A DNA stretch of 64,000 nt from Lachnospiraceae bacterium (lineage in GTDB: Bacteria; Bacillota; Clostridia; Lachnospirales; Lachnospiraceae): assembly GCA_017396145.1 (NCBI GenBank), contig JAFQMS010000010.1:1-64000 (forward strand), written 5' to 3'. The notes under the pieces were generated by a model. It did no database searches. It saw nothing but the letters and a program-made list of their open reading frames with translations, and was not told where the DNA came from. The first letter of the stretch is position 1, and every line of letters starts with the position of its first letter. Shown in pieces: positions 25,381 through 35,327 of this stretch. The translations under genes were made by a program, and so were the position numbers.

Positions 25381-27189
25381 ATGATAATTAGAGAGTTGAA
25401 AATAATAGGTTTTGGCAGACACAAGGATAAGAAGATAGAATTGTCGGATGGAATAAACATAATATATGGTGATAATGAGGCGGGCAAATCAACCATTGCA
25501 TACTTCATATACAGTATGATGTATGGCATAGAAAAGAAAAGGGGAAAACCTGCTGCTGATAGTATGTATAGTAAGTATCAGCCTATAGAAGGACAATGGA
25601 GTGGGAGTATGAGATTTTCCTATGACAACAGGGAATACGAGGTGTTTAGAAGTTTTCCGGTTCAAGAAGACCCTGTTGTTGTTGATGTGGTGACAGGGCT
25701 TCAAGTTGATAGTGAGATACTTTTCGAAGCCTTTGGTGAGGAAAGGGTGTTTGCTTCTTCTTATTATTTAGTTCAGGATAAAAATGATGATACCGGAAGA
25801 ATCTTTGGTGATGTCTCTGAATATGCAAAACGTATATCTACAGGAAAAAATGAAAGAGTTGATGTTGCAGGTGCAAAAAAGAAAATTAAGAATCAGATAA
25901 AGATGCTTGAGATTAGAAAAAACGAAGTAAATTTGTCTTTAAAAGAAAGCATAAAAAAGAGTGAAAATCTTAAAGAATGTATGCAGCAGTATGATAGAGA
26001 AGCCGATAATCTTTTAAAACTTAAGGAAAAAAGGGGAGTAACTAATGAAAAAAACGAAGAAAAAGTAGAAAGTATAAAAGAATACATAGACAGGTTTGGA
26101 GAAATAGAACTAAAATATGAAAGATACTGCCAAGGAACAAAACAGGCAAGGCTTCTCATTGAGATGGAGGAAGTAAAAAGTCAGAATAAAAGTAGGATAA
26201 ATGTAAGAGCAAAGGCGGCATATTACAGTATTCTTGCAGCCATATTTGTGTTTGCCTTGGTAATCACTTTGTTGGTTCCTCTAAAGCCTGTGGTTAAGGT
26301 TTTGATAATGGCTTTGCTAGTTCTTGCACAAGGAGTAGTAACCTTTTTGTGGGATAATGTTATAATAAGAAAATTGGCAGGTTTGTTTATTGAAAATGAG
26401 GCTAATGCAGCGGCAGAAGAAAGTGAAAACTGCAGAAAAATAATTGAAGAACTAAAAGATTTAAAGGAAGAGATTGAGGAGTATGGTAAAGGTGGAGTTA
26501 GTTCGTTTTCGGTAGATGATGAAGGCATGGAAGAACTTCAAAGATGTGTTACTAGACTGGGAGAACAGGTTGAGAAGTATTATCAGATGGAAACGGAGAA
26601 AAAAGAAGAACTGGCAAGGGAGATAGAAAGAGGAGAATGGATGCTTGACTCTATTTCCCAAAAAATGAATGGGGATAACTATGAAAGTGTGAGCAGGGAA
26701 TGTGAAAAACTTAGAGAAGAATTATCTCAGATAGAAAAGAAGGTTAAGGCTGTTCATATGGCTGAGGAAATAATCGATGAAATCAGCCAGAAGTTTAGCG
26801 GAGATTTTAAGGCGGAAATTATAGATGAGTTTTCAAAGAATGTGGCGGCATTTACTTGTGGAAGATACGAAAGAGTTATTTTTGATGCCAAAATGAATAT
26901 AAAAGTATTGGGCAAAGAAGGATTTGTTGACATTGCAAAACTTAGTTATGGAGCGGTAAAACAAGTCTATTTAGCGCTGCGTATGGCTGTTGGAACATGG
27001 CTTTTGCAAGAAAGAATTCCTCTTATTGTGGATGACGGATTTGTTTATTTTGATGAAAAAAGACTTAGAGAAACTCTTAAGGGTCTAAGGGATAGGCATA
27101 AGGGGCAGATTATTTTGTTTACTTGTCAAAAAAGAGAAAAAAGAGTTTTGGAGGAACTAGAGATTCCTTTTGAATATATTGAAATTTAA
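25381..27189 (+). CDS. SbcC/YhaN-like coiled-coil ATPase with a central membrane-type hairpin
   Basis: The 602-residue protein starts at 25381 after AAAGGA. Walker A GDNEAGKST is at the N-terminus and Walker B PLIVDDGFVYFDE near the C-terminus, with coiled coils between. The middle (about residues 285-335) has two hydrophobic stretches (SILAAIFVFALVITLLVP and VLIMALLVLAQGVVTFL) in place of the zinc hook, as in YhaN-like proteins. It is shorter than Bacillus YhaN. It is the partner of the preceding phosphoesterase, 45 bases away. Membrane insertion of the hairpin is inference. Confidence 0.8.
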   Translation: MIIRELKIIGFGRHKDKKIELSDGINIIYGDNEAGKSTIAYFIYSMMYGIEKKRGKPAADSMYSKYQPIEGQWSGSMRFSYDNREYEVFRSFPVQEDPVVVDVVTGLQVDSEILFEAFGEERVFASSYYLVQDKNDDTGRIFGDVSEYAKRISTGKNERVDVAGAKKKIKNQIKMLEIRKNEVNLSLKESIKKSENLKECMQQYDREADNLLKLKEKRGVTNEKNEEKVESIKEYIDRFGEIELKYERYCQGTKQARLLIEMEEVKSQNKSRINVRAKAAYYSILAAIFVFALVITLLVPLKPVVKVLIMALLVLAQGVVTFLWDNVIIRKLAGLFIENEANAAAEESENCRKIIEELKDLKEEIEEYGKGGVSSFSVDDEGMEELQRCVTRLGEQVEKYYQMETEKKEELAREIERGEWMLDSISQKMNGDNYESVSRECEKLREELSQIEKKVKAVHMAEEIIDEISQKFSGDFKAEIIDEFSKNVAAFTCGRYERVIFDAKMNIKVLGKEGFVDIAKLSYGAVKQVYLALRMAVGTWLLQERIPLIVDDGFVYFDEKRLRETLKGLRDRHKGQIILFTCQKREKRVLEELEIPFEYIEI

Positions 27190-27201
27190 GGGAGATAAAA
27201 C

Positions 27202-29724
27202 TTGAAAAAAGCAACAAAGAAGAAACTTAAAACTAAATATAAGTGGTTTACTTCCAGGGTTAAAATCGTTATTAAACTTGCCATAATTGTGGTACTCTTA
27301 GGAGTACTTGCAGCCGGAGTGATTTTTTACAAAAAGTATGGTAAGGATATTCTAGACAGTCAGCAGATGGCGAAAGAATGTGTGACATCCTCTACCCTAG
27401 ATACTTTTAAGCAAAACCAGACAAGTATTGTATACGATTGCAATGGAGATGTTATTTCCACAGTTAAAGGAGATAAAGATTCTTACTATATACAATATGA
27501 GAATATTCCGGATTACGCAAAAGATGCCATGGTCATAACTGAGGATAGAACATTTTACGAACATGACGGACTAGATTATAAAGCAAATTTGGCTGCGTTA
27601 GTTTCGCTAATTGAAAACAAGGGCGAGATTAAGCGTGGTGGAAGTACCATAACCCAACAGCTTGCCCGAAATATCTTCCTAAGTCATGAAGTTACATGGA
27701 AAAGAAAGATTAATGAGATATTTATTGCTCAGGAACTTGAGAAAAAGTATGACAAATATCAGATTTTGGAGTTTTATCTGAATAATATATATTTTGCCAA
27801 TGGATATTATGGAATACAAGCCGCATCTAAAGGGTATTTTGACAAGGCTGTTACAGAACTGACTTTGGGAGAGATTGTGTTTTTATGTGCAATTCCTAAT
27901 AATCCTACAATGTATGACCCGGTTACCAATTATCAAAATGTCATAGATAGAAAAGAAAGAATTTTAGAGCAGATGTATGAGGCGGGGAAAATAGATGATG
28001 AGGAGTACACACAGGCTCTTAATCAGACTATAACCTTGAATATGACAAAGAAGGTTAAAAACGATTACATTGAAACCTATGTATACTATTGCGCAACAAG
28101 GGCTTTAATGGCTAAAAATGGGTTTGTATTTAAAAATAGATTTGAAAATGAAGAAGAAAAAGCGGCTTACGAAACTGAATACAGTGAGATGTATAATCAG
28201 TGCCAGCAGATGCTGTTTTCCAAGGGATACAGAATCTACACCTCTATTGATATGGAAAAACAGGCTCTTTTACAGGAAAGCGTAAATGAGCAACTATCTT
28301 CTTTCGAAGAGGTAAAGGATAATGGAATCTATGCTTTGCAAGGAGCAGCGGCGTGTATTGATAATGATACTGGAAAGGTTGTTGCAATCGTAGGGGGGAG
28401 AAAACAAGAGACAGTGGGATATACGCTAAACAGAGCGTTTCAAAGTTACAGGCAACCAGGAAGTGCTATAAAGCCTATTCTTTTATACGCGCCTGCATTT
28501 GAGATGGGATATACACCGGATTCTAAGGTTATGGATGAAGAAATAGAAGATGGCCCTAAGAATGCTGGAGGAGGGTACCTTGGAGAGATTACCTTAAGAA
28601 AAGCAGTGGAGAAATCGGTTAATACCGTGGCTTGGAATATGTATTCATGGCTTACTCCATCAAAGTGCCTTGGATATATTGTGAGTATGGATTTTCAAAA
28701 GATAACATATGAGGATACATATCCTGCAGCGTCCTTGGGTGGAACCACATATGGAGCGAGTGCGGTGGAGATGGCGGCGGCATATGCGGCATTAGAAAAT
28801 GACGGAATATTTACGACTCCTACATGCATTGTTAAAATCATGAATGCTGAGGGGAACGAGATAGTTGCTAATCCTTCGTCTAAAATAGAAGTTTATGAGA
28901 AAAACAGTTCTAGAATGATGACGGATGTTCTAAAGGGAGTAATGACTACAGGAACGGCAAAAGGGTACGCTTTGTTTGGAGTTGATTGTGCTGGGAAAAC
29001 AGGAACTACAGACAATAAAAAAGATGGATGGTTTGTGGGATACACCCCATACTATACAACATCTGTATGGGTTGGCTATGACATGCCTAGAGCAATGGAT
29101 GACTTACTAGGTAATACATATCCGTTATATATATGGCATGATTTCATGAAGGAGATACACAAAGGCCTGTCGGATAGAGAGTTTGAGATGTATGAAGAAC
29201 AGGAAGACAGAGCCCCTGTTGCCACCAAAAAACCGACTAAAACAGATGCTCCAAAGGAAAGTGATAAGCCTAAGGATACAATTAAGCCGGCTAAGACAAA
29301 AACTCCTATAAAAACCAATAAGCCTACAAATGAACCGACAACTAGTCCGGAAAAGACAAAAGAGCCGATTAAGAGTCAAGAGCCGGAAAAAACAAAAGAG
29401 CCGGTAACTGAACCCACAACAACTCCGTTGGTGACATTAACTCCGACTCCATTTCCGTCAGATGGACCGATAGAAACTGATGGACCGGAACCTACTAAAG
29501 AGGCTGATTTGCCGATGACTAGTGTTGCGCCACAAGATACAAAGGAACCGGAAAAAAGCGAGGAACCGGAGCAGACTAGACAGCCTCAGATGAGTAAAGA
29601 ACCAGTGAAAACTGATGGTCCTCAGAGAACTCTTGCGCCAAGCGAATGGACACCATATCCGTTGCCTACGCGCACTGTAACTGTGGATGAAGGCGAGAGT
29701 GTAGATGGTGATAATGGAGATTAA
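27202..29724 (+). CDS. Class A penicillin-binding protein (transglycosylase/transpeptidase)
   Basis: The 840-residue protein starts with TTG at 27202 behind AAGGGAG. Basic N-terminus, one membrane helix (about 22-48), GT51 domain (EDRTFYEHDG with catalytic E114; RGGSTITQQLARN; EKKYDKYQILEFYLNNIYF), and transpeptidase domain with S421-A-I-K424, SVN and K599-T-G. From about residue 675 the tail of roughly 165 residues is rich in Thr, Pro, Lys and Glu (repeats like KTKEPxxxxEP), a wall-spanning type of linker. It polymerises and cross-links peptidoglycan outside the membrane. Confidence 0.92.
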   Translation: MKKATKKKLKTKYKWFTSRVKIVIKLAIIVVLLGVLAAGVIFYKKYGKDILDSQQMAKECVTSSTLDTFKQNQTSIVYDCNGDVISTVKGDKDSYYIQYENIPDYAKDAMVITEDRTFYEHDGLDYKANLAALVSLIENKGEIKRGGSTITQQLARNIFLSHEVTWKRKINEIFIAQELEKKYDKYQILEFYLNNIYFANGYYGIQAASKGYFDKAVTELTLGEIVFLCAIPNNPTMYDPVTNYQNVIDRKERILEQMYEAGKIDDEEYTQALNQTITLNMTKKVKNDYIETYVYYCATRALMAKNGFVFKNRFENEEEKAAYETEYSEMYNQCQQMLFSKGYRIYTSIDMEKQALLQESVNEQLSSFEEVKDNGIYALQGAAACIDNDTGKVVAIVGGRKQETVGYTLNRAFQSYRQPGSAIKPILLYAPAFEMGYTPDSKVMDEEIEDGPKNAGGGYLGEITLRKAVEKSVNTVAWNMYSWLTPSKCLGYIVSMDFQKITYEDTYPAASLGGTTYGASAVEMAAAYAALENDGIFTTPTCIVKIMNAEGNEIVANPSSKIEVYEKNSSRMMTDVLKGVMTTGTAKGYALFGVDCAGKTGTTDNKKDGWFVGYTPYYTTSVWVGYDMPRAMDDLLGNTYPLYIWHDFMKEIHKGLSDREFEMYEEQEDRAPVATKKPTKTDAPKESDKPKDTIKPAKTKTPIKTNKPTNEPTTSPEKTKEPIKSQEPEKTKEPVTEPTTTPLVTLTPTPFPSDGPIETDGPEPTKEADLPMTSVAPQDTKEPEKSEEPEQTRQPQMSKEPVKTDGPQRTLAPSEWTPYPLPTRTVTVDEGESVDGDNGD

Positions 29725-29932
29725 ATGAGTAGGGATAGTGAATGTGTATAAAAAAATAAGAATTTTGTATGCACTTTGGACAAAATTAAAGTAAAACATA
29801 GAACTTAATACCAAAATGTGATATTATTATAATGTTATTGTGGCAAATTGTAATTATTGCTTGAATACGGATGAATAAAGGTGAATTTTAACAGTATTTG
29901 CTTTAAAATTTTTTCGAAATGGAGACACAGGT

Positions 29933-32900
29933 ATGGCTGGAAGAAAGAGAAAAAATCCCGTAGAGAATAAAGAAATTATAGAGAATGTAGAGCAGGAAGT
30001 TCAGGTTGAGGAAGCAACAGTACCTACAGAGATAGAAGAAAGTGTAGAAGAAACTGATGAGAATGAAGAAACTGTGTCTGCAGAGAATGAAGAGATAGAA
30101 GGTTCTGGTGAAGAAGAAACGCAATCGATGAATGAGGATGAGTCTGACGATGAAGAAGACGAATCAGGCGATGATGACGATGAATCGGAAGAAGACGAAG
30201 ATTCGGAGAATGAAATAGAGTCAGAAGAAGTAGAACCAGAGAATAAAGAAGAGTCAGATGATGAAGCAGAGAATGAAGAAGACGAATCAGACGAAGATGA
30301 ATCAGGCGATGATGACGATGAATCGGAAGAAGACGAAGATTCGGAGAATGAAATAGAATCAGAAGAAGTAGAACCAGAGAATAAAGAAGAGTCAGACGGT
30401 GAATCGGAGAATGACGAAGACGAATCAGATGATGATGAAGATGAATCAGAAGATGAAGACGAATCAGGCGATGAAGACGATGAATCGGATGATGACGAGT
30501 CAGAAGAAGTAGAACTAGAGAATAAAGAAGAGTCAGACGGTGAATCGGAGAATGACGAAGACGAATCAGATGATGATGAAGATGAGTCAGAAGAAGTAGA
30601 ACCAGAGAATAAAGAAGAGTCAGATGATGAATCGGAGAATGAAGAAGACGAATCAGATGATGATGAAGATGAATCAGAAGATGACGACGCCGAATCAGAA
30701 GATGATGAAGATGAATCAGAAGATGAAGACGAATCGGAAGATGAAGAAGACGAATCAGAAGATGACGACGAATCGGAAGATGAAGAAGACGAATCAGAAG
30801 ATGACGACGATGAATCAGAAGATGACGAAGATGAATCAGAAGATGACGAAGACGATGAGTCAGAAGATGACGAAGACGACGAATCAGAAGATGACGAAGA
30901 CGAATCAGAAGATGACGATGATGAATCAGATGATGAAGACGATGAATCAGAAGATGACGACGACGAATCAGAGGATGACGACGACGATGAATCAGAAGAT
31001 GACGAAGACGATGAATCAGATGATGACGAAGATGACGAATCAGATGATGATGAAGACGACGAATCAGGTGATGACGAAGGCGAACTGGACATGAGCCAGT
31101 TTATGAATGAGAATGGAGAGATAGATTATGCAGCCATGATGGCGGCCCAGATGCAGAGGATGGCTAAAAAGCAAGGTTCACAGGCAGGAGGACAAGCACA
31201 GAGTAGCCAAACTTCAAGTTCAAAATCCGGTAATAAATTTGTATGGGTACTTAAAAAGATTGGACACTTTTTCGCATTCTTGTTTGGCGCTATTTTGTCA
31301 GGGTTTAAGACGGCGGGAGAAGTTATAGCCAAAACAGGGTTAAAGAATGCAATTGTTAAACTGTACAAAGCAACAATAGGTAACTTAAAGATAAAGTTTA
31401 GAATCATAGTGTCTTTTTCTATTATTATGGTGTTGGTATTAGTGGTTGCCATAGTTAACATTGTTAACCTGAACAGTATCAATGATAAAATAATTGAATT
31501 TGAAAAGACGAGTATGAATAATACATCAACTCTTATGGAGTTGGAGTATTATATGGAAAAAACAGATGCTCATTCAGCGATGATTGCCAATCAGCATCTT
31601 GCAGATGATTACGATAAGCATAAAGCGGAGATAGATGAATCCTTAAAGACAACACTTGAACTTATGGAGAAATATAGGGGGATGGTTTCGGATAGTGAAG
31701 ACGATGTAGTTATCTCTGATGTTATGATTGAAAGGTTTAAAAAATACAGAACCTATGTGGAAAGCATTTGTAAAATGGTCGCAGAAGGAGATTACGAAAA
31801 GGGTTCAAGGTATTTAGACAGAGTTCTTGCTGATTCGGAAGATTTGTTTGAAACTTGTGATATGCTTGTTAAGAATTCAAGAGAAATGTCACAAAAGAGT
31901 ATTAATGAGTGCTATGATACTTATGAATCTTCAAAAAAGATTGGGCTTGTACTTGTAACTATAGCATTTGTGCTTACATTGATTATAGCTCTTATTCTTA
32001 TATTAGATATCACATCTAATATAAAGACAATGACCAAATACGCAGCGGCCCTTTCAGATGGTGATTTAACGTATAGTATACATAATAGTTCTTTTGATGA
32101 GTTTGGTCTTCTTGCGAGGTCGTTTAATACAGCTTCAAGCAACATGAGAGAGGTTATGGAGACAATTATTGATTCTTCTGATGAACTTGCTCAAGTTGTT
32201 AAAGAGTGTCAGACCCAGTTTGGTGGTATGACCAATAACATTAACGAGACAGCAGATGCAACCAATCAGTTGTTTGATAATATGGAAAATACTCAGGCAA
32301 GTTCGCAGAACATGCAAGAAGCTTCTGCTGAGATTAAGTCTGCAGCAGATGTAGTTGCTCAGAAAGCGGAGGAAGGTGTTCTTCTTGCTAATGGAATTGC
32401 AAAGAAAGCATATGACCTTAATAATCAGTTCAAGAAGGCCCATGATGATTCCATATCAATGTTTGAAGGAATTAAAGTTAATCTTGAGGCTTCAATTGCT
32501 CAGGCAAAGACAGTTGAACAGATTAGTGAACTTGCAAATGCAATCTTAGAGATTACAAGACAGACTAACCTGATTGCTCTAAATGCGGCTATTGAAGCAG
32601 CAAGAGCAGGTGAAGCAGGTAGAGGTTTTGCAGTAGTATCTGAGGAAATCAGAGTTCTTGCAGAAAAATCTAAGGCTTCAGCTCAACAGATTTCCCAGGT
32701 AACAAAGGTGGTTATTTCATCAGTAGATGGACTTGTTAAAGAGTCTAACAAACTTCTTGACTTTATGGGCGAAACTGTTGTTGGAGATTACGAAGTAATG
32801 CTTGATGCAACTAAGTCGTATGATGATGATGCTAACAGCGTAAATGATATGACTAGTGAACTTAGCGCAATTTCTCAGGAACTTGCGGCTACTGTAGAAA

Positions 32901-33082
32901 ACCTTGTAGACTCAATTAATCTGGTTGCAGAGATGGCATCAGATGGTGCCGATACTACAAAAATTGTAGACGGCAAGGTGGATGAAATTAAAGATCGTGG
33001 ACAAGGCATTTTGGATGCTATAGAAACGGTTAACGAAACAAGTGAAAAACTTGTTGATAAGGTAAATCAGTTTACAATATAA
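29933..33082 (+). CDS. Methyl-accepting chemotaxis protein with a giant acidic repeat tail
   Basis: The 1049-residue protein has an ATG after GGAGACACAGGT. Residues about 20-385 are almost only Glu, Asp and Ser. Then come a Gln/Ser linker, a hydrophobic amphipathic stretch (about 433-455), a membrane helix (about 487-510), a four-helix sensor domain, a second helix (about 668-692), HAMP, and the MCP signalling hairpin with the invariant [31 protein letters not shown]. There is no C-terminal CheR pentapeptide. If the amphipathic stretch does not cross the membrane, the acidic tail is cytoplasmic; if it does, the tail is outside. No chemotaxis genes adjoin. Confidence 0.88.
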   Translation: MAGRKRKNPVENKEIIENVEQEVQVEEATVPTEIEESVEETDENEETVSAENEEIEGSGEEETQSMNEDESDDEEDESGDDDDESEEDEDSENEIESEEVEPENKEESDDEAENEEDESDEDESGDDDDESEEDEDSENEIESEEVEPENKEESDGESENDEDESDDDEDESEDEDESGDEDDESDDDESEEVELENKEESDGESENDEDESDDDEDESEEVEPENKEESDDESENEEDESDDDEDESEDDDAESEDDEDESEDEDESEDEEDESEDDDESEDEEDESEDDDDESEDDEDESEDDEDDESEDDEDDESEDDEDESEDDDDESDDEDDESEDDDDESEDDDDDESEDDEDDESDDDEDDESDDDEDDESGDDEGELDMSQFMNENGEIDYAAMMAAQMQRMAKKQGSQAGGQAQSSQTSSSKSGNKFVWVLKKIGHFFAFLFGAILSGFKTAGEVIAKTGLKNAIVKLYKATIGNLKIKFRIIVSFSIIMVLVLVVAIVNIVNLNSINDKIIEFEKTSMNNTSTLMELEYYMEKTDAHSAMIANQHLADDYDKHKAEIDESLKTTLELMEKYRGMVSDSEDDVVISDVMIERFKKYRTYVESICKMVAEGDYEKGSRYLDRVLADSEDLFETCDMLVKNSREMSQKSINECYDTYESSKKIGLVLVTIAFVLTLIIALILILDITSNIKTMTKYAAALSDGDLTYSIHNSSFDEFGLLARSFNTASSNMREVMETIIDSSDELAQVVKECQTQFGGMTNNINETADATNQLFDNMENTQASSQNMQEASAEIKSAADVVAQKAEEGVLLANGIAKKAYDLNNQFKKAHDDSISMFEGIKVNLEASIAQAKTVEQISELANAILEITRQTNLIALNAAIEAARAGEAGRGFAVVSEEIRVLAEKSKASAQQISQVTKVVISSVDGLVKESNKLLDFMGETVVGDYEVMLDATKSYDDDANSVNDMTSELSAISQELAATVENLVDSINLVAEMASDGADTTKIVDGKVDEIKDRGQGILDAIETVNETSEKLVDKVNQFTI
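30136..31090 (+). repeat. Acidic-codon tandem repeats inside the chemoreceptor gene
   Basis: The first half has four copies of a module whose [15 protein letters not shown] segment starts at 30227, 30365, 30506 and 30593 (offsets 138, 141 and 87 bases). The second half is made of shorter 15-24-base units of the form GAATCAGAAGATGACGA with GAT/GAC/GAA variation. All offsets checked are multiples of three, so length change keeps the frame. Confidence 0.85.
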
Positions 33083-33094
33083 TCCGTTGGATTT

Positions 33095-33131
33095 GCAATA
33101 AAAAAAGACCGCGTTGGTCTTTTTTTATTGC
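33095..33131. terminator. Bidirectional terminator
   Basis: A perfect 16-base stem, GC-rich at the loop side (GACC gcgtt GGTC) with A7/T7 arms, lies between the convergent chemoreceptor and plsC genes. Confidence 0.9.
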
Positions 33132-33151
33132 GATTTATAAAGTGAAACAGA

Positions 33152-33877
33152 TTAACTATTCTTAGATATTCCTAACTCTGTATTGATTCTTTCCTGAATC
33201 ATATCGTGTACTAGTTCTGCAATTTCTGTTGTCTTCATATCCTTGTAATCTTCGTAATATAAAGGTTTCATATAATGTATTTGCACTGTACATTTTTTGA
33301 TGTTATTAGAATCGAAAGGTTTATATGAGTCTATTATGGCAACTGGAACAATAGGTGTTTTAGTTTTTGTGGATGCCTTAAATGAACCACCTTTAAACGG
33401 GAGAAGATTGTTGCCGTTACGACTTCTTGTTCCTTCTGGGAAAATAACATAGTTAGTTCCTTTTGAAACGTTTTCAGCCATTTGAATTATGACTTTCATA
33501 GACTCGCGAACGTCATCTCGATTAATTGTCAACGCATCTAGAGCATCAAATACTCTTCTAAGTAAGCGAATATTACGCGCTTCTGTTTTAGTAACTACAC
33601 TTAGAGGTGCTTCATGAGTATATATGAATAAGAGCGAGTCAAATAATCCCTGGTGATTAGGGAAAAAGACATATCCAGGTTCTTTTGGAATGTTCTCAAG
33701 ACCTGTACATACCACATTTACCCTTGAAACCTGAATGGCTCTTTTACATATCATACGAACATAATCATATCTGGTTTTAGCATCATATTTTTGTGTATTG
33801 CCTAATCGCCTTAACTTTATATACCAAAAGGGTACAAAAGGAAGCCAACAAATAAACATTAATATTATTCTTTTCAT
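33152..33877 (-). CDS. plsC: 1-acyl-sn-glycerol-3-phosphate acyltransferase
   Basis: The 241-residue protein has an N-terminal membrane segment and the acyltransferase motifs NHQGLFD (HX4D) and FPEGTRSRNG, with block III FKGGSFK and block IV TPIVPVAI. It makes phosphatidic acid at the membrane. It starts ten bases after rpoD, in the same direction, so it is probably co-transcribed with it. Confidence 0.9.
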   Translation of the reverse strand: MKRIILMFICWLPFVPFWYIKLRRLGNTQKYDAKTRYDYVRMICKRAIQVSRVNVVCTGLENIPKEPGYVFFPNHQGLFDSLLFIYTHEAPLSVVTKTEARNIRLLRRVFDALDALTINRDDVRESMKVIIQMAENVSKGTNYVIFPEGTRSRNGNNLLPFKGGSFKASTKTKTPIVPVAIIDSYKPFDSNNIKKCTVQIHYMKPLYYEDYKDMKTTEIAELVHDMIQERINTELGISKNS

Positions 33878-33887
33878 GGTCGTTTTT

Positions 33888-35069
33888 TTATACTATTTCG
33901 TATCCTTTCAAAAGTCTTGCGCGACTTGGATGTCTAAGTTTTCGTAACGCTTTTGCTTCAATCTGACGGATTCTTTCTCTGGTTACGTTGAATTCTTTGC
34001 CCACCTCTTCAAGAGTTCGGGTTCTGCCGTCATCAAGACCAAAACGAAGTGTAAGTACACGTTTTTCTCTTTCAGTAAGGGTGGAAAGAAGTTTTCCTAT
34101 CTGTTCTTGTAACATAGAATAAGCCGCAGCATCTTCTGGACCGACAATAGTGTCATCTTTTATGAAATCTCCAAGGTGGCTGTCATCTTCCTCACCAATT
34201 GGTGTATCAAGAGAGATTGGGTCTGATGAAACTTTTAGTATTTCACGGACCTTTTCAATAGGCATATCTAGTCTGTCTGCAAGTTCTTGTTCAGTAGGTT
34301 CTCGACCTAATTCCTGTAAAAGAGTTCTTGAAACACGATAAGTTTTATTAATTACTTCGGACATATGTACAGGGATTCTTATTGTTCTTGATTGATCTGC
34401 AATTGACCTTGTTATGGATTGACGAATCCACCAAGTTGCATAAGTACTAAACTTAAATCCTTTGCTGTAATTAAACTTGTCCACTGCTTTAATAAGACCA
34501 AGGTTACCTTCCTGTATCAAGTCAAGGAAAGAAAGGCCACGACCTACATAACGTTTTGCAATAGAAACAACTAATCTTAAATTGGATTCTGCCAAGGCTT
34601 TTTTGGCGGAATTATCACCTTCTTCGATTCTTTTTGCAAGTTCTATTTCCTGCTCCATAGTAAGAAGTGGATAGTTGCCGATTTCTTTAAGATATAGTTT
34701 TACAGGGTCATCTGACATTGCAGCGGTTATTGCTGATGTATCTTCTTCTGTGTAGTCGTTATCATCTTCGAAATCAAGTAATAGTTCATCAGAAGGCTCC
34801 TCATCATCTTCCATAGCTGAAAAGGCTAAGATATTCTTCTTTTCAAGGTATTCGTAGATTTTATCAATCTGAGCTACAGATAGGTTGTCATCTTTGAAGA
34901 AATCATTGATAACACTAACTTCTACGATTCCGTTATTCTTTTTTGCATAAGCAACAAGGCTTGCCAGTTTTTCTTTGTAAGCATCAAGACTTGCGTTACT
35001 AGAATTATTCTCATTAACTGTAGCATTTTCTAATGGTATGTCATTAGTCTGTGTATCAGTTTTTTTCAT
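33888..35069 (-). CDS. rpoD: Primary RNA polymerase sigma factor RpoD/SigA
   Basis: The 393-residue protein starts at 35069 behind GAGGAA; a longer frame from 35117 has no good site. Region 1.1-like N-terminus ([14 protein letters not shown]), acidic linker, region 1.2 ([11 protein letters not shown]), region 2 ([17 protein letters not shown]), region 3, and region 4 ([22 protein letters not shown]). Size and order are those of the housekeeping factor of Firmicutes. No dnaG was seen upstream, although dnaG-rpoD is the common order. Confidence 0.93.
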   Translation of the reverse strand: MKKTDTQTNDIPLENATVNENNSSNASLDAYKEKLASLVAYAKKNNGIVEVSVINDFFKDDNLSVAQIDKIYEYLEKKNILAFSAMEDDEEPSDELLLDFEDDNDYTEEDTSAITAAMSDDPVKLYLKEIGNYPLLTMEQEIELAKRIEEGDNSAKKALAESNLRLVVSIAKRYVGRGLSFLDLIQEGNLGLIKAVDKFNYSKGFKFSTYATWWIRQSITRSIADQSRTIRIPVHMSEVINKTYRVSRTLLQELGREPTEQELADRLDMPIEKVREILKVSSDPISLDTPIGEEDDSHLGDFIKDDTIVGPEDAAAYSMLQEQIGKLLSTLTEREKRVLTLRFGLDDGRTRTLEEVGKEFNVTRERIRQIEAKALRKLRHPSRARLLKGYEIV

Positions 35070-35231
35070 GTGTTTCCTCGCTTCTTGACCATTAACACGT
35101 TGCTGTGAAATGGACATATAAACTTTAGTCTCTTTTATAGCATAACAACTGCATTATAAAAGGCGTACTCAACATTGTAACATAGCAAGAGAAATAATGC
35201 TACAACAAAATAAAAAAAATGAAAGAATTAT

Positions 35232-35260
35232 TTGACTTTATGAGAGAATAATAAGATAAT
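35232..35260 (+). promoter_or_regulatory. Promoter of mrp
   Basis: TTGACT, a 17-base spacer and GATAAT, about 65 bases before the start. Confidence 0.6.
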
Positions 35261-35327
35261 TAGTAGGTGTGGATTAATTGACTATAGGGATTTAGTTTTT
35301 TTAAATAAGAAAGGCATGGTAATTATT

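Noticed and set aside
30136..31090. CRISPR-like array
   Set aside because: Repeats are coding, of unequal length and without unique spacers; no cas genes are near.
30001..31092. Long antisense frame of almost pure Ser/Asp codons opposite the chemoreceptor tail
   Set aside because: It is the mirror of GAA/GAT/GAC/TCA repeats, with no ribosome site or independent codon signal.
30624..31094. Met/Lys/Asn-rich frame overlapping the acidic repeats on the plus strand
   Set aside because: It is a frame-shifted reading of the same repeats.
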